Numbered from the stretch's first letter, positions 7,600-15,703 are shown. The stretch: 64,000 nt of DNA from Pseudomonas mucoides (GCF_015461845.1 NZ_JACOPW010000008.1:186001-250000); one strand, 5' to 3'. Made by a program: numbers and translations. Notes: generated by a model from the letters alone, not told the origin.

Positions 7600-8310
7600 T
7601 TAGTGACCAGCGCTCTGCCCACCATCCACGTGCAGAATCTCCCCGGTAACAAAGTTGGCGCTATCCAGATAAACAACCGCCTGAGCAATGTCACCGATCT
7701 CACCCATATGCCCAACCGGGTGCAGATTCCCCAGCGCTTCATGCGTTTCCTCACCATGCATCGGCGTCTTGATGATGCCTGGCGAAACCGCATTCACCCG
7801 AATCCCGCGCTTGGCGTACTCAATTGCCAGGGACTTGGTCGCCGCGTTCAAGCCACCTTTGGTCAGCGAAGCCAACACCGATGGCACACCATCAACCGCG
7901 TGGTCCGTCAGACTGGTGGTGATGTTGACCACATGGCCTTTGCCTTGTTTTTCCATCTCGTTGATCGCGAGTTGGGTGATGTAGAAGAAGCCGTTCAGGT
8001 TCACCGACAACACATTGGCGTAGTCTTCAGCGGTGTATGCGGTGAACGGCTTGGCGATAAAGATCCCGGCGTTGTTGACCAACGTATCGATGCGGCCAAA
8101 ACGTGCGATCGCTTCACGGATCACTTGCTGCGCAACCGCCGGGTCGCCGATGTCGCCCGCCACGGTGAGGATGTCCGGGTCGGTGGACGGTTTGATCGAA
8201 CGCGAAGTGGCGACAACTTTGTAATCCAGATCGCGGAAGGCTTTGACCATGCCGGCGCCGAGGCCTTGGGACGCGCCGGTAATGACGATGACTTTTTTCG
8301 AATTGCTCAT
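7600..8310 (-). CDS. SDR-family oxidoreductase lacking the catalytic tyrosine
   Basis: 236 residues with a full short-chain dehydrogenase frame: TGASQGLG cofactor loop (11-18), NNAG (79-82), Asn104, Ser133 and Lys151. The position that should be the catalytic Tyr of YxxxK is Ala147 (the local sequence is PSVLASLTKGG). The C-terminal VTGEILHVDGG end is classical. Without Tyr the usual hydride-transfer mechanism should fail, so it may bind NAD(P) for another purpose or use a different acid. I recall similar Pseudomonas proteins with the same ASLTKGG motif, so it looks like a subfamily trait rather than a mutation. It is last in an operon with a DsbA-like protein and a tautomerase. Confidence 0.9.
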   Translation of the reverse strand: MSNSKKVIVITGASQGLGAGMVKAFRDLDYKVVATSRSIKPSTDPDILTVAGDIGDPAVAQQVIREAIARFGRIDTLVNNAGIFIAKPFTAYTAEDYANVLSVNLNGFFYITQLAINEMEKQGKGHVVNITTSLTDHAVDGVPSVLASLTKGGLNAATKSLAIEYAKRGIRVNAVSPGIIKTPMHGEETHEALGNLHPVGHMGEIGDIAQAVVYLDSANFVTGEILHVDGGQSAGH

Positions 8311-8354
8311 GATGAACCTCTGCTAATTAAAAGATGATTTAAAAAAGTAAGTAA

Positions 8355-9011
8355 TCAGGCTTCGGCCGGGGCCTTGGCCATTTGTCTCAGCATTTGTTCG
8401 TAGTACTCGACCGACTGCGATCCGGACACCAGGTGACGACCGTTGAGGATCATGGCCGGGACCGAGTTGATCCCGTGCTGGCGGTAGAACGCCTCAAGCT
8501 CGCGCACTTCTTTTGCGAACGCTCCGGAGGCCAACACTTCTTGCGCAGCGGCCACATCCAGTCCCGCTTCCCCGGCCAGACGAGCCAGGGTTTCGCGGTT
8601 GCTCGGGTTCTGGCCGTCAGTGAAGTAAGCGCGCAACAGGATCTTCTTCAGCTCGATCTGCCGCCCTTCCTGCAACGCCCACAACAGCAATCGGTGCGCA
8701 TCAAACGTGTTGTAGAAGTGCGTGCGCTTCTCCAGATCGAAGGTGAAACCGATGGCCGCGCCACGTTCGATTTGCATCGCTTTGCCGGCGGCAACGTCTG
8801 CGGCGGTGCGTCCATATTTGCGCATCAAATGCTCAACCGCTTTTTCGCCGACTGCCGGCATGTCCGGGTTCAGTTCGAAAGGCTTGTAGGTCAGCTCCAC
8901 CGAAATCTCACCCGCCACGTTCTCGATCGCTTGCTCCAGCGCTGTCGCACCCAATGCGCACCACGGGCACACCACGTCGGAGATGAAGTCGATGGAGACG
9001 GACGCGGTCAT
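8355..9011 (-). CDS. DsbA-family oxidoreductase, FrnE-like
   Basis: 218 residues. A thioredoxin-fold protein with the redox motif CPWC at residues 15-18 in the FISDVVCPWCALG start typical of the FrnE/2-hydroxychromene-2-carboxylate isomerase-like group, and a late GINSVPAMILNG segment holding the cis-Pro loop. There is no signal peptide, so it acts in the cytoplasm, probably as a thiol oxidoreductase or glutathione-dependent isomerase. The start overlaps the stop of the tautomerase gene, and the SDR follows 44 bases downstream. Confidence 0.9.
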   Translation of the reverse strand: MTASVSIDFISDVVCPWCALGATALEQAIENVAGEISVELTYKPFELNPDMPAVGEKAVEHLMRKYGRTAADVAAGKAMQIERGAAIGFTFDLEKRTHFYNTFDAHRLLLWALQEGRQIELKKILLRAYFTDGQNPSNRETLARLAGEAGLDVAAAQEVLASGAFAKEVRELEAFYRQHGINSVPAMILNGRHLVSGSQSVEYYEQMLRQMAKAPAEA

Positions 9012-9229
9012 GACTTGCCCTCCGCCTCAGCCAGTTGCTTTCGATACTTTGTGGTGGTGATGCCGGCGTAGCCCCAGTTATCGGTGTCGACTTCTTCGAT
9101 CACGATGTGGGTCAGGTGCGGATCCTTCTTCAGGACGCGCTCCAGGGTTTCTGTGATTTCGGCGATCACCTGAGCTTTCTGCTCTGAGGTAACGCCATCG
9201 CGGGTAATGCGAACGCTGACAAAAGGCAT
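9008..9229 (-). CDS. 4-oxalocrotonate tautomerase-family protein
   Basis: 73 residues when started at MPFVSVRI (9229), which puts the catalytic Pro directly after the initiator Met as the family requires. A longer frame opening at 9286 would bury it. GGAG lies 8 bases before this ATG. The remaining sequence (SEQKAQVIAEITETLERVL, HIVIEEVDTDNWGYAG) fits the beta-alpha-beta tautomerase unit. It heads the tautomerase-DsbA-SDR operon. Such trios are common in Pseudomonas, but the substrate is unknown. Confidence 0.85.
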   Translation of the reverse strand: MPFVSVRITRDGVTSEQKAQVIAEITETLERVLKKDPHLTHIVIEEVDTDNWGYAGITTTKYRKQLAEAEGKS

Positions 9230-9599
9230 GAGGGAATCTCCAAGTGACCTGCCCTTCGGAATGAATGGGTAGGCGTTGGAGCTCAATGTAGGGCGTTAGC
9301 TGGAGGGGAAAAAGGTGGGGGCGGGAACATCATTAGTTACTTGGTGTAATTAGTAAGATATCGCAGGTGTCCGATTTTGCAGTAGGACTCAGCCGCTTCT
9401 GATGTAGTCCGCCTTTTGACGTGTCGCTTTTTTTCACTTTCTGCGACACGTTATTAGAACGTGTCGCTGGTGACGACATGTGCGCGTCGATGTGTTCCTT
9501 CGTTTAACTGTTGCTCAGCCATAAAAATCACTAAACCGCCCTCCACGCCACCACCTAGCCACGATTGCGCAGTCGTCCCTCTCAAGCTACCTTCAGGTC
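9230..9599. other. Intergenic region upstream of the tautomerase operon
   Basis: 370 bases without a gene. The notable content is the ACGTGTCGC repeat set at 9419-9467. The rest shows no further structure I can name. Confidence 0.5.
9419..9467. repeat. Three copies of ACGTGTCGC in direct and inverted order
   Basis: ACGTGTCGC at 9419-9427, its reverse complement GCGACACGT at 9443-9451, and ACGTGTCGC again at 9459-9467. The first two form an inverted pair around a T-rich loop. It could be an operator for the operon reading left from 9229, or a hairpin. Confidence 0.45.
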
Positions 9600-9815
9600 G
9601 TCGCTGCCAATTCAGCGACCGGGCCTGATAACCCGAGTAAGATACAGGCGCACGAGCGCCCATAATCACGATTGTTGGCGTTTTTTTGTGCCTGCATTTC
9701 CGTGTAATGGCGGCTGTGCGTGGGAGACCTTCGGGTCTGCCGGGTTCCTGTATCTCCGGTTTATCAGCCCGCGCACAGCTGCCACCCATTCGCCTGATAA
9801 CGAACGTGGTAGCTC
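9600..9815 (+). ncRNA. Structured leader with attenuator-like alternative hairpins
   Basis: Successive hairpins precede the DUF3077 gene. GTCGCTG/CAGCGAC lies at 9600-9619. GGCGC-ACGA-GCGCC at 9647-9660 competes with CGCC (9657-9660)/GGCG (9677-9680), which is followed by seven Ts and so looks like a terminator. AGACC-TTCG-GGTCT (9725-9738) sits inside GGCGGCTGTGCG/CGCACAGCTGCC (9709-9783). AGCTGCCAC (9777-9785) can pair instead with GTGGTAGCT (9806-9814). Two sets of mutually exclusive stems are what a cis-acting attenuator or riboswitch-like RNA would show. I do not know a named family for it. Confidence 0.5.
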
Positions 9816-9924
9816 AAACTTTGATTCAGGAGTTTTTGCTAATGCCCGCTACCGGTCCGTCCAAAATTTGCGCTACCGCTCCACCGGTCATCCTCCACCA
9901 CCGCCCAAACACCGGAGGTGCCCA

Positions 9925-10218
9925 ATGACCAACCCTCAAGACCTCAAAACCATCGGCCTCACCCCTTTCTCCTACCACGCCAACGAACCGCTCTTCCGCA
10001 TCAACGCCGGCGTCCCGGTCATTGCAGCCCTCTCCCACGCCTCCGATCTGCTCCACGTCGCCAAACTGCTCGCGTCAGACGCGGCCATGGTTCGCGACAC
10101 CGACCGGCACGCCTGGGCATCGCATTACTTGCAGGATATGAGTAAGGCGATCATCGATGACGTAGTGAAGGTGCTAGCCGCGCCGTGTAACAACCGAGCC
10201 AGTAACGTCGCGCCATAA
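9925..10218 (+). CDS. DUF3077-family small protein
   Basis: 97 residues from the ATG at 9925, which has GGAGG six bases upstream; frames reaching further upstream run through the structured leader. The PLFRINAGVPVIAALSHASDLL segment is the hallmark of DUF3077 proteins, a group of small helical cytoplasmic proteins found in many copies in fluorescent pseudomonads. Their function is unknown. A terminator at 10236-10262 ends the unit. The long leader suggests the gene is controlled after transcription starts. Confidence 0.8.
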   Translation: MTNPQDLKTIGLTPFSYHANEPLFRINAGVPVIAALSHASDLLHVAKLLASDAAMVRDTDRHAWASHYLQDMSKAIIDDVVKVLAAPCNNRASNVAP

Positions 10219-10235
10219 ACAAATCGCACGCATGA

Positions 10236-10262
10236 AAAAGCCCCGAATCAATCGGGGCTTTT
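10236..10262. terminator. Bidirectional terminator
   Basis: AAAAGCCCCGA / TCGGGGCTTTT around ATCAA, between the convergent DUF3077 and Fic genes. Confidence 0.85.
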
Positions 10263-10273
10263 GCGTAAGTCGG

Positions 10274-11893
10274 TCATCTACCCACTGGCTGATTCGGGTG
10301 ATATCGATCACTCACGCCACTGTCGATCGGTTCTTCCCCCCGCATCGACTGAGCCACCGCTTCGGTAATGGCGTCCCAAATGTCCGGCCTTGTCAGCACC
10401 GGCATTTCCTTTGCCAGTACGTTGCTCAGCTTCCCTTCGTTCTGCTCAATGGATCGCAGGAGTCGGTCAGCCTGTTGATCCGGCATTTCAACGATTTCCT
10501 TGATCGCCTGCCTGGCCCTTATGTGGCTGCGTAAATACCGCGACTCTTCACGCATCTGTTCGGTGATCGTGCGGCGGATGACGTTCGAGATGAACACGAC
10601 GTGTGGCCCCAGGTTTGGATATCGCCACACCGGGCGTGCCTGTTCCTGCCCCGTGAATTCAATGTTCGAGACCACGCCGTCAGGGTATTGCGTGCGAGTA
10701 CTGGCGAACGTTACCTGGTCTCGTATGCCCTGCATGAGCGGTTTTGAAACCTGATCCAGCACGCTGTCATACAGGCGCCGCTCGGCCGAGTCGTCGGTGA
10801 TAACCGCTGAAATCGGAAGAATCACCGGATCTGGAATGGCTCCATCACGACGCAAAATGTCGTTGATCAGGAAGCGATGGACCCGGCCGTTGCCATCAGC
10901 CAGCGGATGGATATAGACGAAAGCAAACGCCGCCACAGCGCTGCGCATGACCGGGGATTGCCCTTGAGTGCGATTCAGAAAGACGCGAATCCCTTCTAAC
11001 ATCCGCTCCAGATCACTTTCCGGTGGCGCGACATAATGGACGATCTCCTGATAGCGAACCGTCTCTCCAACAAACACCGGCGATTGCCGAATTCCCAGGC
11101 GGGTCAGGGTGGTCACTGCGCCAAGGATCTCTTCCTGCATCTCAGCCAGTGCCGCATCGGTGAGCGGCAATTCGCCCTGACCGGTTCGTCGCGCCAACAC
11201 ATCTGCAAATCGCTGGATACGCGTAGAGCGATCCGCCTCCCCTTCAATGGCGAAACTGGCTTTGCTTTCCCGCAGCGTCATCCATGCCGCGGCGCGCAGC
11301 AGAAGCGCCTCGCCAAATTCTGCGGTCAGTTGACCAAAGAGGTGAGGCACATCGAGGTCCGCTGCTGACTGGACTGCTGCTGTCTTGACGACGACTGGGC
11401 AGAAGTAGCGCGTGCCTGGCAGGTTGTCAGTCACGCGCCAACGCGGCACTTTCACCGCCTCTTCGGGTGACGCCGCCACCATCAGATCGGCGTTGATGGC
11501 GTCGACATACTTACCGCCTATGGGCTCGGGCGCTTGCAATTGCTCGCCGGTGAGCCACTCAAACAGGAACGCTGCCCGGCGTGCATATTGGCCAGTGGGC
11601 TCAACATTTAACCAGTCTTGCACCGGTGCCGGACCCACCTTGGTAAACAGCCGACTCAAGAATTCAAGGTTCGGGACTTCATGCCGCAGATGAAATTGCA
11701 GATGGGATGAGAGGTCCGGATCGGGGCGCATATTCTCCGTATACGTCTCAAGACGAAACCCGTCTTCGACTTGAGTTAACCGCCGGCTACCCACCTGACT
11801 CAACACGGGTAGCCGCGCCATCGGCAGCACGCCGAATGTCGTCGCTAGCCAGGCAGCACCGATGGGATCTACGGGAAACTCGCTCACGGTCAC
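10274..11893 (-). CDS. Fic-domain protein, class II (AMP-transferase type)
   Basis: 539 residues. The Fic core motif HPLADGNGRVHR lies at 329-340, with the catalytic His and the nucleotide-binding GNGR. An inhibitory helix motif of the (S/T)xxxE(G/N) type, SFAIEG at 213-218, stands before the Fic core, which makes it class II, where the helix Glu blocks ATP until released. The N-terminal 150 residues and the C-terminal 150 (with KEIVEMPDQQADRLL) probably serve recognition and DNA-binding roles. The expected reaction is AMPylation of a target protein, unknown here. No separate antitoxin gene is adjacent, as expected for self-inhibited class II. Its upstream region carries five iteron-like repeats. 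Confidence 0.9.
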   Translation of the reverse strand: MTVSEFPVDPIGAAWLATTFGVLPMARLPVLSQVGSRRLTQVEDGFRLETYTENMRPDPDLSSHLQFHLRHEVPNLEFLSRLFTKVGPAPVQDWLNVEPTGQYARRAAFLFEWLTGEQLQAPEPIGGKYVDAINADLMVAASPEEAVKVPRWRVTDNLPGTRYFCPVVVKTAAVQSAADLDVPHLFGQLTAEFGEALLLRAAAWMTLRESKASFAIEGEADRSTRIQRFADVLARRTGQGELPLTDAALAEMQEEILGAVTTLTRLGIRQSPVFVGETVRYQEIVHYVAPPESDLERMLEGIRVFLNRTQGQSPVMRSAVAAFAFVYIHPLADGNGRVHRFLINDILRRDGAIPDPVILPISAVITDDSAERRLYDSVLDQVSKPLMQGIRDQVTFASTRTQYPDGVVSNIEFTGQEQARPVWRYPNLGPHVVFISNVIRRTITEQMREESRYLRSHIRARQAIKEIVEMPDQQADRLLRSIEQNEGKLSNVLAKEMPVLTRPDIWDAITEAVAQSMRGEEPIDSGVSDRYHPNQPVGR

Positions 11894-11966
11894 ACTCCTT
11901 TGAACAGCTCGGCTGAAATCAAAAATGCCTATAAATGGAGAGTAACGATCAAAATCAGGTTTTGCT

Positions 11967-12112
11967 GCATAAAAACGATTATTTTTTGATGGGTTTGCAT
12001 AAAAATGAACATTTCAGACGCGTCAGATTGATCCGGCCCTGACCCTAAACGCATAAAAACGAGTTTCGGCGCTCAAAAACGATCATAAATCCGTACTTTT
12101 GCATAAAAACGT
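11967..12112. repeat. Five iteron-like GCATAAAAACGA repeats upstream of fic
   Basis: Near-identical copies start at 11967, 11997, 12051, 12071 and 12101, all in one orientation, with consensus GCATAAAAACGA; the copies at 11997 and 12071 differ by one or two bases. Offsets are 30, 54, 20 and 30 bases, mostly whole helical turns. They fill the promoter side of the fic gene and suggest cooperative binding of a regulator, possibly Fic itself. The remaining part of the gene-free stretch 11894-12408 shows nothing else clear. Confidence 0.65.
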
Positions 12113-12408
12113 TTCGAGACCGGCCGCCTTTCGAAGTCCCAGCGGCACGAAACCCGCACTGACAACCCCGTTCCCACCCAAAAAAAAATGCCCAAACCTC
12201 CCGGTCCGAGCATTCTTTGACCCCGATCACCCACCCTCCCCCAGAAACCCGCGATCCTGCGCAACCCTCCAACCATCGGACGCCAGCATCAATTCGCTAC
12301 TAAACTCGGGACAAGCGGGTTCAGGTGCAGGATTATAGCCAGCACGTATCGCCCAACCGACGGCCAGGTACTCAACAATAGCCAGCCCACTTTAGAGGGC
12401 ATTACCCA

Positions 12409-13335
12409 ATGGATAGCAGAACCCTACGCAACTTGATGCGCATTGTGCAGACCGGCTCATTGTCGGCGGCGGCAGAGCATTCCTGTTTAACGGTGCAGGC
12501 ATTGGCTGCGCAGTTGAACAAGGTCGAAGAGCAGTTTGGTTTTCGGTTGTTTCGTCGCTCCAACAAGGGGTTGACCCTGACCACGCAGGGCACGGAACTC
12601 ACGCCTTTCATGGACAAGGTGTTAGTGGCCACGCGACAACTCGAAGAAAAAGTCGCGGCGTTGAAAGAGCCTGGGCAGCGCACGCTCAGGGTGGCGCTGA
12701 ACACGACGCTTTCGTCTGACTTCAATCGGCGAATGATCGGACGCCTGATTGAGGTGTTTCCCGACTATCAGCTGGAATTCAGCTACGCCGAGTCGATGGA
12801 AAACCTCAGCAAGCTGAAGAACGAAGACTTCGACCTGGCGGTGTTGATCGGCCCGCAGCAGCCGGGATTACCGAGCATTATCCTGCCCGAGGTTCAGGTG
12901 CAGGTGGTCGGTGCCCATTGCGGCCAGGAACATGATCCGCTGGTCATGCTCGGCAACAAGTTTCAGGTGCGTCCGGCTGACGATTGTCCGTATTCCCACA
13001 GCTTCCTGCGCTTTCTCGACGCCGGTCTTGGCAATTACGAGTCGAACAAGCGGATGGTCTACTCCTGCAGTGAAACGCTGACGCTGTCGCTGATCACGCA
13101 AATGGATGGCCTCGGCATGGTGTCCCGCGATGCGGCCCAACGTAACGGCTTGACCATTTTTCCTGGCTTCGAGGATGCCCTCGAAGTGCGGTTGGCGGTC
13201 AATAACCCTGAGTTGTCGGGCCAGGCATTGCACGATGTGGTCGACTTGCCGCTACATGAAAGAACCGAGCGCAATGTACGCAGCCGTTCCCACCGCAACG
13301 GAGAGAAAGAGGTTTTTGCTGAAGTACGCACATAA
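12409..13335 (+). CDS. LysR-family transcriptional regulator
   Basis: 308 residues. N-terminal winged HTH (MDSRTLRNLMRIVQTGSL, AAQLNKVEEQFGFRLFRRS) followed by a LysR substrate-binding domain (LRVALNTTLSSDFNRRMIG, FDLAVLIGPQQPG). The C-terminal 28 residues, rich in Arg and Glu, are read entirely from the antisense strand of azlD, so the gene overlaps its convergent neighbour by 84 bases. This implies that the original stop codon was lost or that the junction is recent. It may regulate the amino-acid hydroxylation and export cluster it faces. Confidence 0.9.
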   Translation: MDSRTLRNLMRIVQTGSLSAAAEHSCLTVQALAAQLNKVEEQFGFRLFRRSNKGLTLTTQGTELTPFMDKVLVATRQLEEKVAALKEPGQRTLRVALNTTLSSDFNRRMIGRLIEVFPDYQLEFSYAESMENLSKLKNEDFDLAVLIGPQQPGLPSIILPEVQVQVVGAHCGQEHDPLVMLGNKFQVRPADDCPYSHSFLRFLDAGLGNYESNKRMVYSCSETLTLSLITQMDGLGMVSRDAAQRNGLTIFPGFEDALEVRLAVNNPELSGQALHDVVDLPLHERTERNVRSRSHRNGEKEVFAEVRT

Positions 13336-13569
13336 CAACGTCGGAATCGCGGCATAAAATTCCGGGCGATCGAGCTGCACGTGCTGATCCTTGATCAACA
13401 ACGGCGTGACGCTGATGGCAGCGACGATCGCCACCGGCAAGTATTCCAGCGCACGGGCGACGAAGGGCGGCCAATGGTCGGTGTTCACTTGTAGCGGCAA
13501 CGCACGCGGCAGGAAGGTCACGGCCATCATCAGGACGACGACCAGAATCAGGAACGTTTGGTCAGGCAT
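13252..13569 (-). CDS. azlD: AzlD-family branched-chain amino acid export subunit
   Basis: 105 residues with three to four hydrophobic helices (TFLILVVVLMMAVTFLPRALPL, LEYLPVAIVAAISVTPLL). This is the small partner of AzlC in two-component amino-acid exporters of the inner membrane. The start overlaps the end of azlC by 22 bases. Its 3' part is shared antisense with the convergent LysR gene. Typical length for the family. Confidence 0.92.
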   Translation of the reverse strand: MPDQTFLILVVVLMMAVTFLPRALPLQVNTDHWPPFVARALEYLPVAIVAAISVTPLLIKDQHVQLDRPEFYAAIPTLLCAYFSKNLFLSVAVGTAAYIALGSFM

Positions 13570-14267
13570 ACACCCACCCCGCAGCCCACAAAGGTGGCGA
13601 TGAATACGTTGAACGGAGAACTGCCGGCCAGGCTCAATGCGCCCATGCAGGCGACAGCGGCCAGTGCGGCGATGAGTTTGTTACGCGTATTGCACAGCGA
13701 CACCAGCACGTAGAGCATCATGGCCGTCAGTGCGTAGTCGAGCTGGTACTTGATCAAGTGCGCCGCGTACTGCGCGCAAATCGCCCCGAGTAAACCGCCG
13801 AGCACCCACGACGTGTGGCAATACAGATTGAAGCCGATCAGGTAACGCACATTGACTGGCGCGCCCTTGCCCAGTTTGACGCTGTGGAAGGCGAACGACT
13901 CATCGGTCAAACCACCCGCATAACACCAGCGTTCAAGACGACTGAGCCCCATGGCCTGCAACGCCTTGGCCATGTAGACCGACATCAGCATGTGCCGCGC
14001 GTTGATCAAAAATGTGGTGAGGACAATGGTGGTCAGCGACGCGCCACTGGTAATCAGTGCCAGCGCGGCGAACTGCGAAGCACCGGCGTAGACAAACAGG
14101 CACATCGCGACTGGCAACCACACGGGCATCCCGGCATTGACCGCCATCAGGCCGAACACGAACGACACCGTGAAATAACCGGCTACCACCGGGCTGGCTT
14201 CTGCAAAGGTGCGCGAACGTTGTTGTGGCCCGACCATCAGCGGCCGGCTGCTGGACGTCTCATTCAT
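13548..14267 (-). CDS. azlC: AzlC-family amino acid exporter
   Basis: 239 residues and about seven membrane segments. The early FVYAGASQFAAL and INARHMLMS motifs and the GLTDESFAF segment are diagnostic of AzlC/YgaZ, the larger subunit of branched-chain amino acid exporters. It is overlapped at both ends by the GNAT and azlD genes in one operon headed by a 2-oxoglutarate dioxygenase. In that context it may export a hydroxylated or acetylated amino acid rather than plain isoleucine or valine. Confidence 0.92.
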   Translation of the reverse strand: MNETSSSRPLMVGPQQRSRTFAEASPVVAGYFTVSFVFGLMAVNAGMPVWLPVAMCLFVYAGASQFAALALITSGASLTTIVLTTFLINARHMLMSVYMAKALQAMGLSRLERWCYAGGLTDESFAFHSVKLGKGAPVNVRYLIGFNLYCHTSWVLGGLLGAICAQYAAHLIKYQLDYALTAMMLYVLVSLCNTRNKLIAALAAVACMGALSLAGSSPFNVFIATFVGCGVGVCLTKRS

Positions 14268-14734
14268 AGATCCCTCTCAAATGTTCTTTCGCCACGCGGT
14301 TCGCAAAAACCCTGGGCACTCCAAAAACGTTTCCCGGCGAGGTTGGCATCGTCGACAAACAGGAACATGCGCAGCACGCCCACGCGTTTCATGTCCGCCG
14401 AAGCCGCTTCAACCAGCCGTTGACCCACGCCTTGGCTGCGATACAACGGGCTCACCGCCAAATGGTTGATCGTGCCACGACTGCCCAGCATGCCACCGAG
14501 CACCGCGCCGACGATTTCGCCGCGGGTGTCCAGCGCGATGAACGCGGTGGTGGTCTTCTGCACCAATACACCACGCAGGCACTTGGCGTCCTGCCATTCG
14601 CAGAAAGACACCTCTTCGAATTGCCGGAAGAAGCGCTCCAGGCGCTGGGCATCCTTGGCTGTCGTACGCCTCAACATCACCGGTGCAGGGCACTCGGCGA
14701 GGCTGATCGCGGCGTTGTACTGTTCAGCGAACAA
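14264..14734 (-). CDS. GNAT-family N-acetyltransferase
   Basis: The GNAT fold runs from VMLRRTTAKDAQRLERFF to AGKRFWSAQGF, with the acetyl-CoA loop YRSQGVGQRLVE. The frame stays open inside the upstream dioxygenase gene, so the start must be chosen. A TTG at 14734 overlaps the dioxygenase stop and gives 156 residues. The ATG at 14677 gives 137 and begins exactly at the domain. Neither has a strong Shine-Dalgarno sequence. Its 3' end overlaps the azlC start by four bases. The substrate is probably a small amine or amino acid related to the cluster. Confidence 0.85.
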   Translation of the reverse strand: MFAEQYNAAISLAECPAPVMLRRTTAKDAQRLERFFRQFEEVSFCEWQDAKCLRGVLVQKTTTAFIALDTRGEIVGAVLGGMLGSRGTINHLAVSPLYRSQGVGQRLVEAASADMKRVGVLRMFLFVDDANLAGKRFWSAQGFCEPRGERTFERDL

Positions 14735-15479
14735 TGTCGAAAGCGGTCCCGGGCCGCGAGAAGGAAATCGCCAGAATTTGCCGATAGGCCATGGCATGGG
14801 AATGGGTGTTGCGCGCCGGCGTGACGTAGTGGCGCATGTCCCGATCCAGGAAGTAAGTGGTGTCGAGAATGTCCGTGTAAGTCGTCGACGCCAGATGCTC
14901 TTGTTCATGGGCACTGTACAAGCGGCTTTCCGCGCCCTCCACGTTATTGCGTCCCCAGAAATGCACGCCGCTGAACGGGTAACCGTCGCAGTGAATACCT
15001 TCCGGGGTGATCTCCAGTTGCTTGCCTGGTTTGATCTCGATCCGGATCTGGTGAATCTGGCATTGCCAGATTTCGTCGTGCAGTTCCGGCGGCAGAACGT
15101 TTTTGTACACTTCGAAATCCGTGTCGATCAGGCTGCGCATCACCGGCGAATGAATGATTTCATCGGAGAAATCCTGGAAGTGCCGGACCATTCCGCCCAC
15201 GTAGGCGTTGTTGGCCTTGGACTGGACGTAGGCGCGGTGCTCCAGCTGCGTCAGTTCGCGCGTCACCGGGTTGTATTCGAAATCGCTGTAGCGTCGGTAC
15301 CGATTGCCCGCCTCGGCCTGACCGTAGTAACTGTCGGGCTCCATGTGTTCCCAACTTCTGGTCAATCTGATGAAGTCGGAGAAGTGACCGAACAGATTGA
15401 AGTCACTACTTTTGACGTTGACGTATTTGTCGCGCCGTAGCGATTCGCCCACTTCTTTGTTCAAAACGAGCATTTTCAA
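14724..15479 (-). CDS. 2-oxoglutarate/Fe(II) dioxygenase, free amino acid hydroxylase family
   Basis: 251 residues, matching the 2OG-Fe_Oxy_2 family that includes the L-isoleucine and L-leucine hydroxylases. The iron ligands are visible as HCDG (His163, Asp165) and a distal His217 in MRHYVTP, and the FWGRNNV segment after the first pair is family-typical. Expected reaction: hydroxylation of a free L-amino acid side chain with oxygen and 2-oxoglutarate in the cytoplasm. It is first in an operon with GNAT, azlC and azlD, which suggests synthesis and export of a hydroxy amino acid. The substrate cannot be read from sequence. Confidence 0.85.
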   Translation of the reverse strand: MKMLVLNKEVGESLRRDKYVNVKSSDFNLFGHFSDFIRLTRSWEHMEPDSYYGQAEAGNRYRRYSDFEYNPVTRELTQLEHRAYVQSKANNAYVGGMVRHFQDFSDEIIHSPVMRSLIDTDFEVYKNVLPPELHDEIWQCQIHQIRIEIKPGKQLEITPEGIHCDGYPFSGVHFWGRNNVEGAESRLYSAHEQEHLASTTYTDILDTTYFLDRDMRHYVTPARNTHSHAMAYRQILAISFSRPGTAFDIVR

Positions 15480-15650
15480 AATCTCCGTGCATTTAGCAAC
15501 CTAATCTAGAGAGCACAGGATTTGCGTCCATGAGAAAGAATTTCAGGCATATCAAGCGTTGCTTGAAACGGAGTTTGAAGTTGCTTCAATTTGACGTTTT
15601 GCGACTGAAAACAGCGGTTTTTAGCGCTTTTTAACCGTCACCAGGCAAAA

Positions 15651-15690
15651 AAATCCCCCGAGCCAGTCGAGGGATTTACGATTTTTTTAC
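15651..15690. terminator. Terminator of the oprD-family gene
   Basis: AAATCCCCCGA / TCGAGGGATTT stem with A and T runs on either side, right after the porin stop codon at 15704 in the minus direction. Confidence 0.75.
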
Positions 15691-15703
15691 GCTTAATCGA
15701 TCA

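Noticed and set aside
12099..12338. 79-residue frame right of the iterons
   Set aside because: Pro- and Ser-rich low-complexity translation, no start signal.
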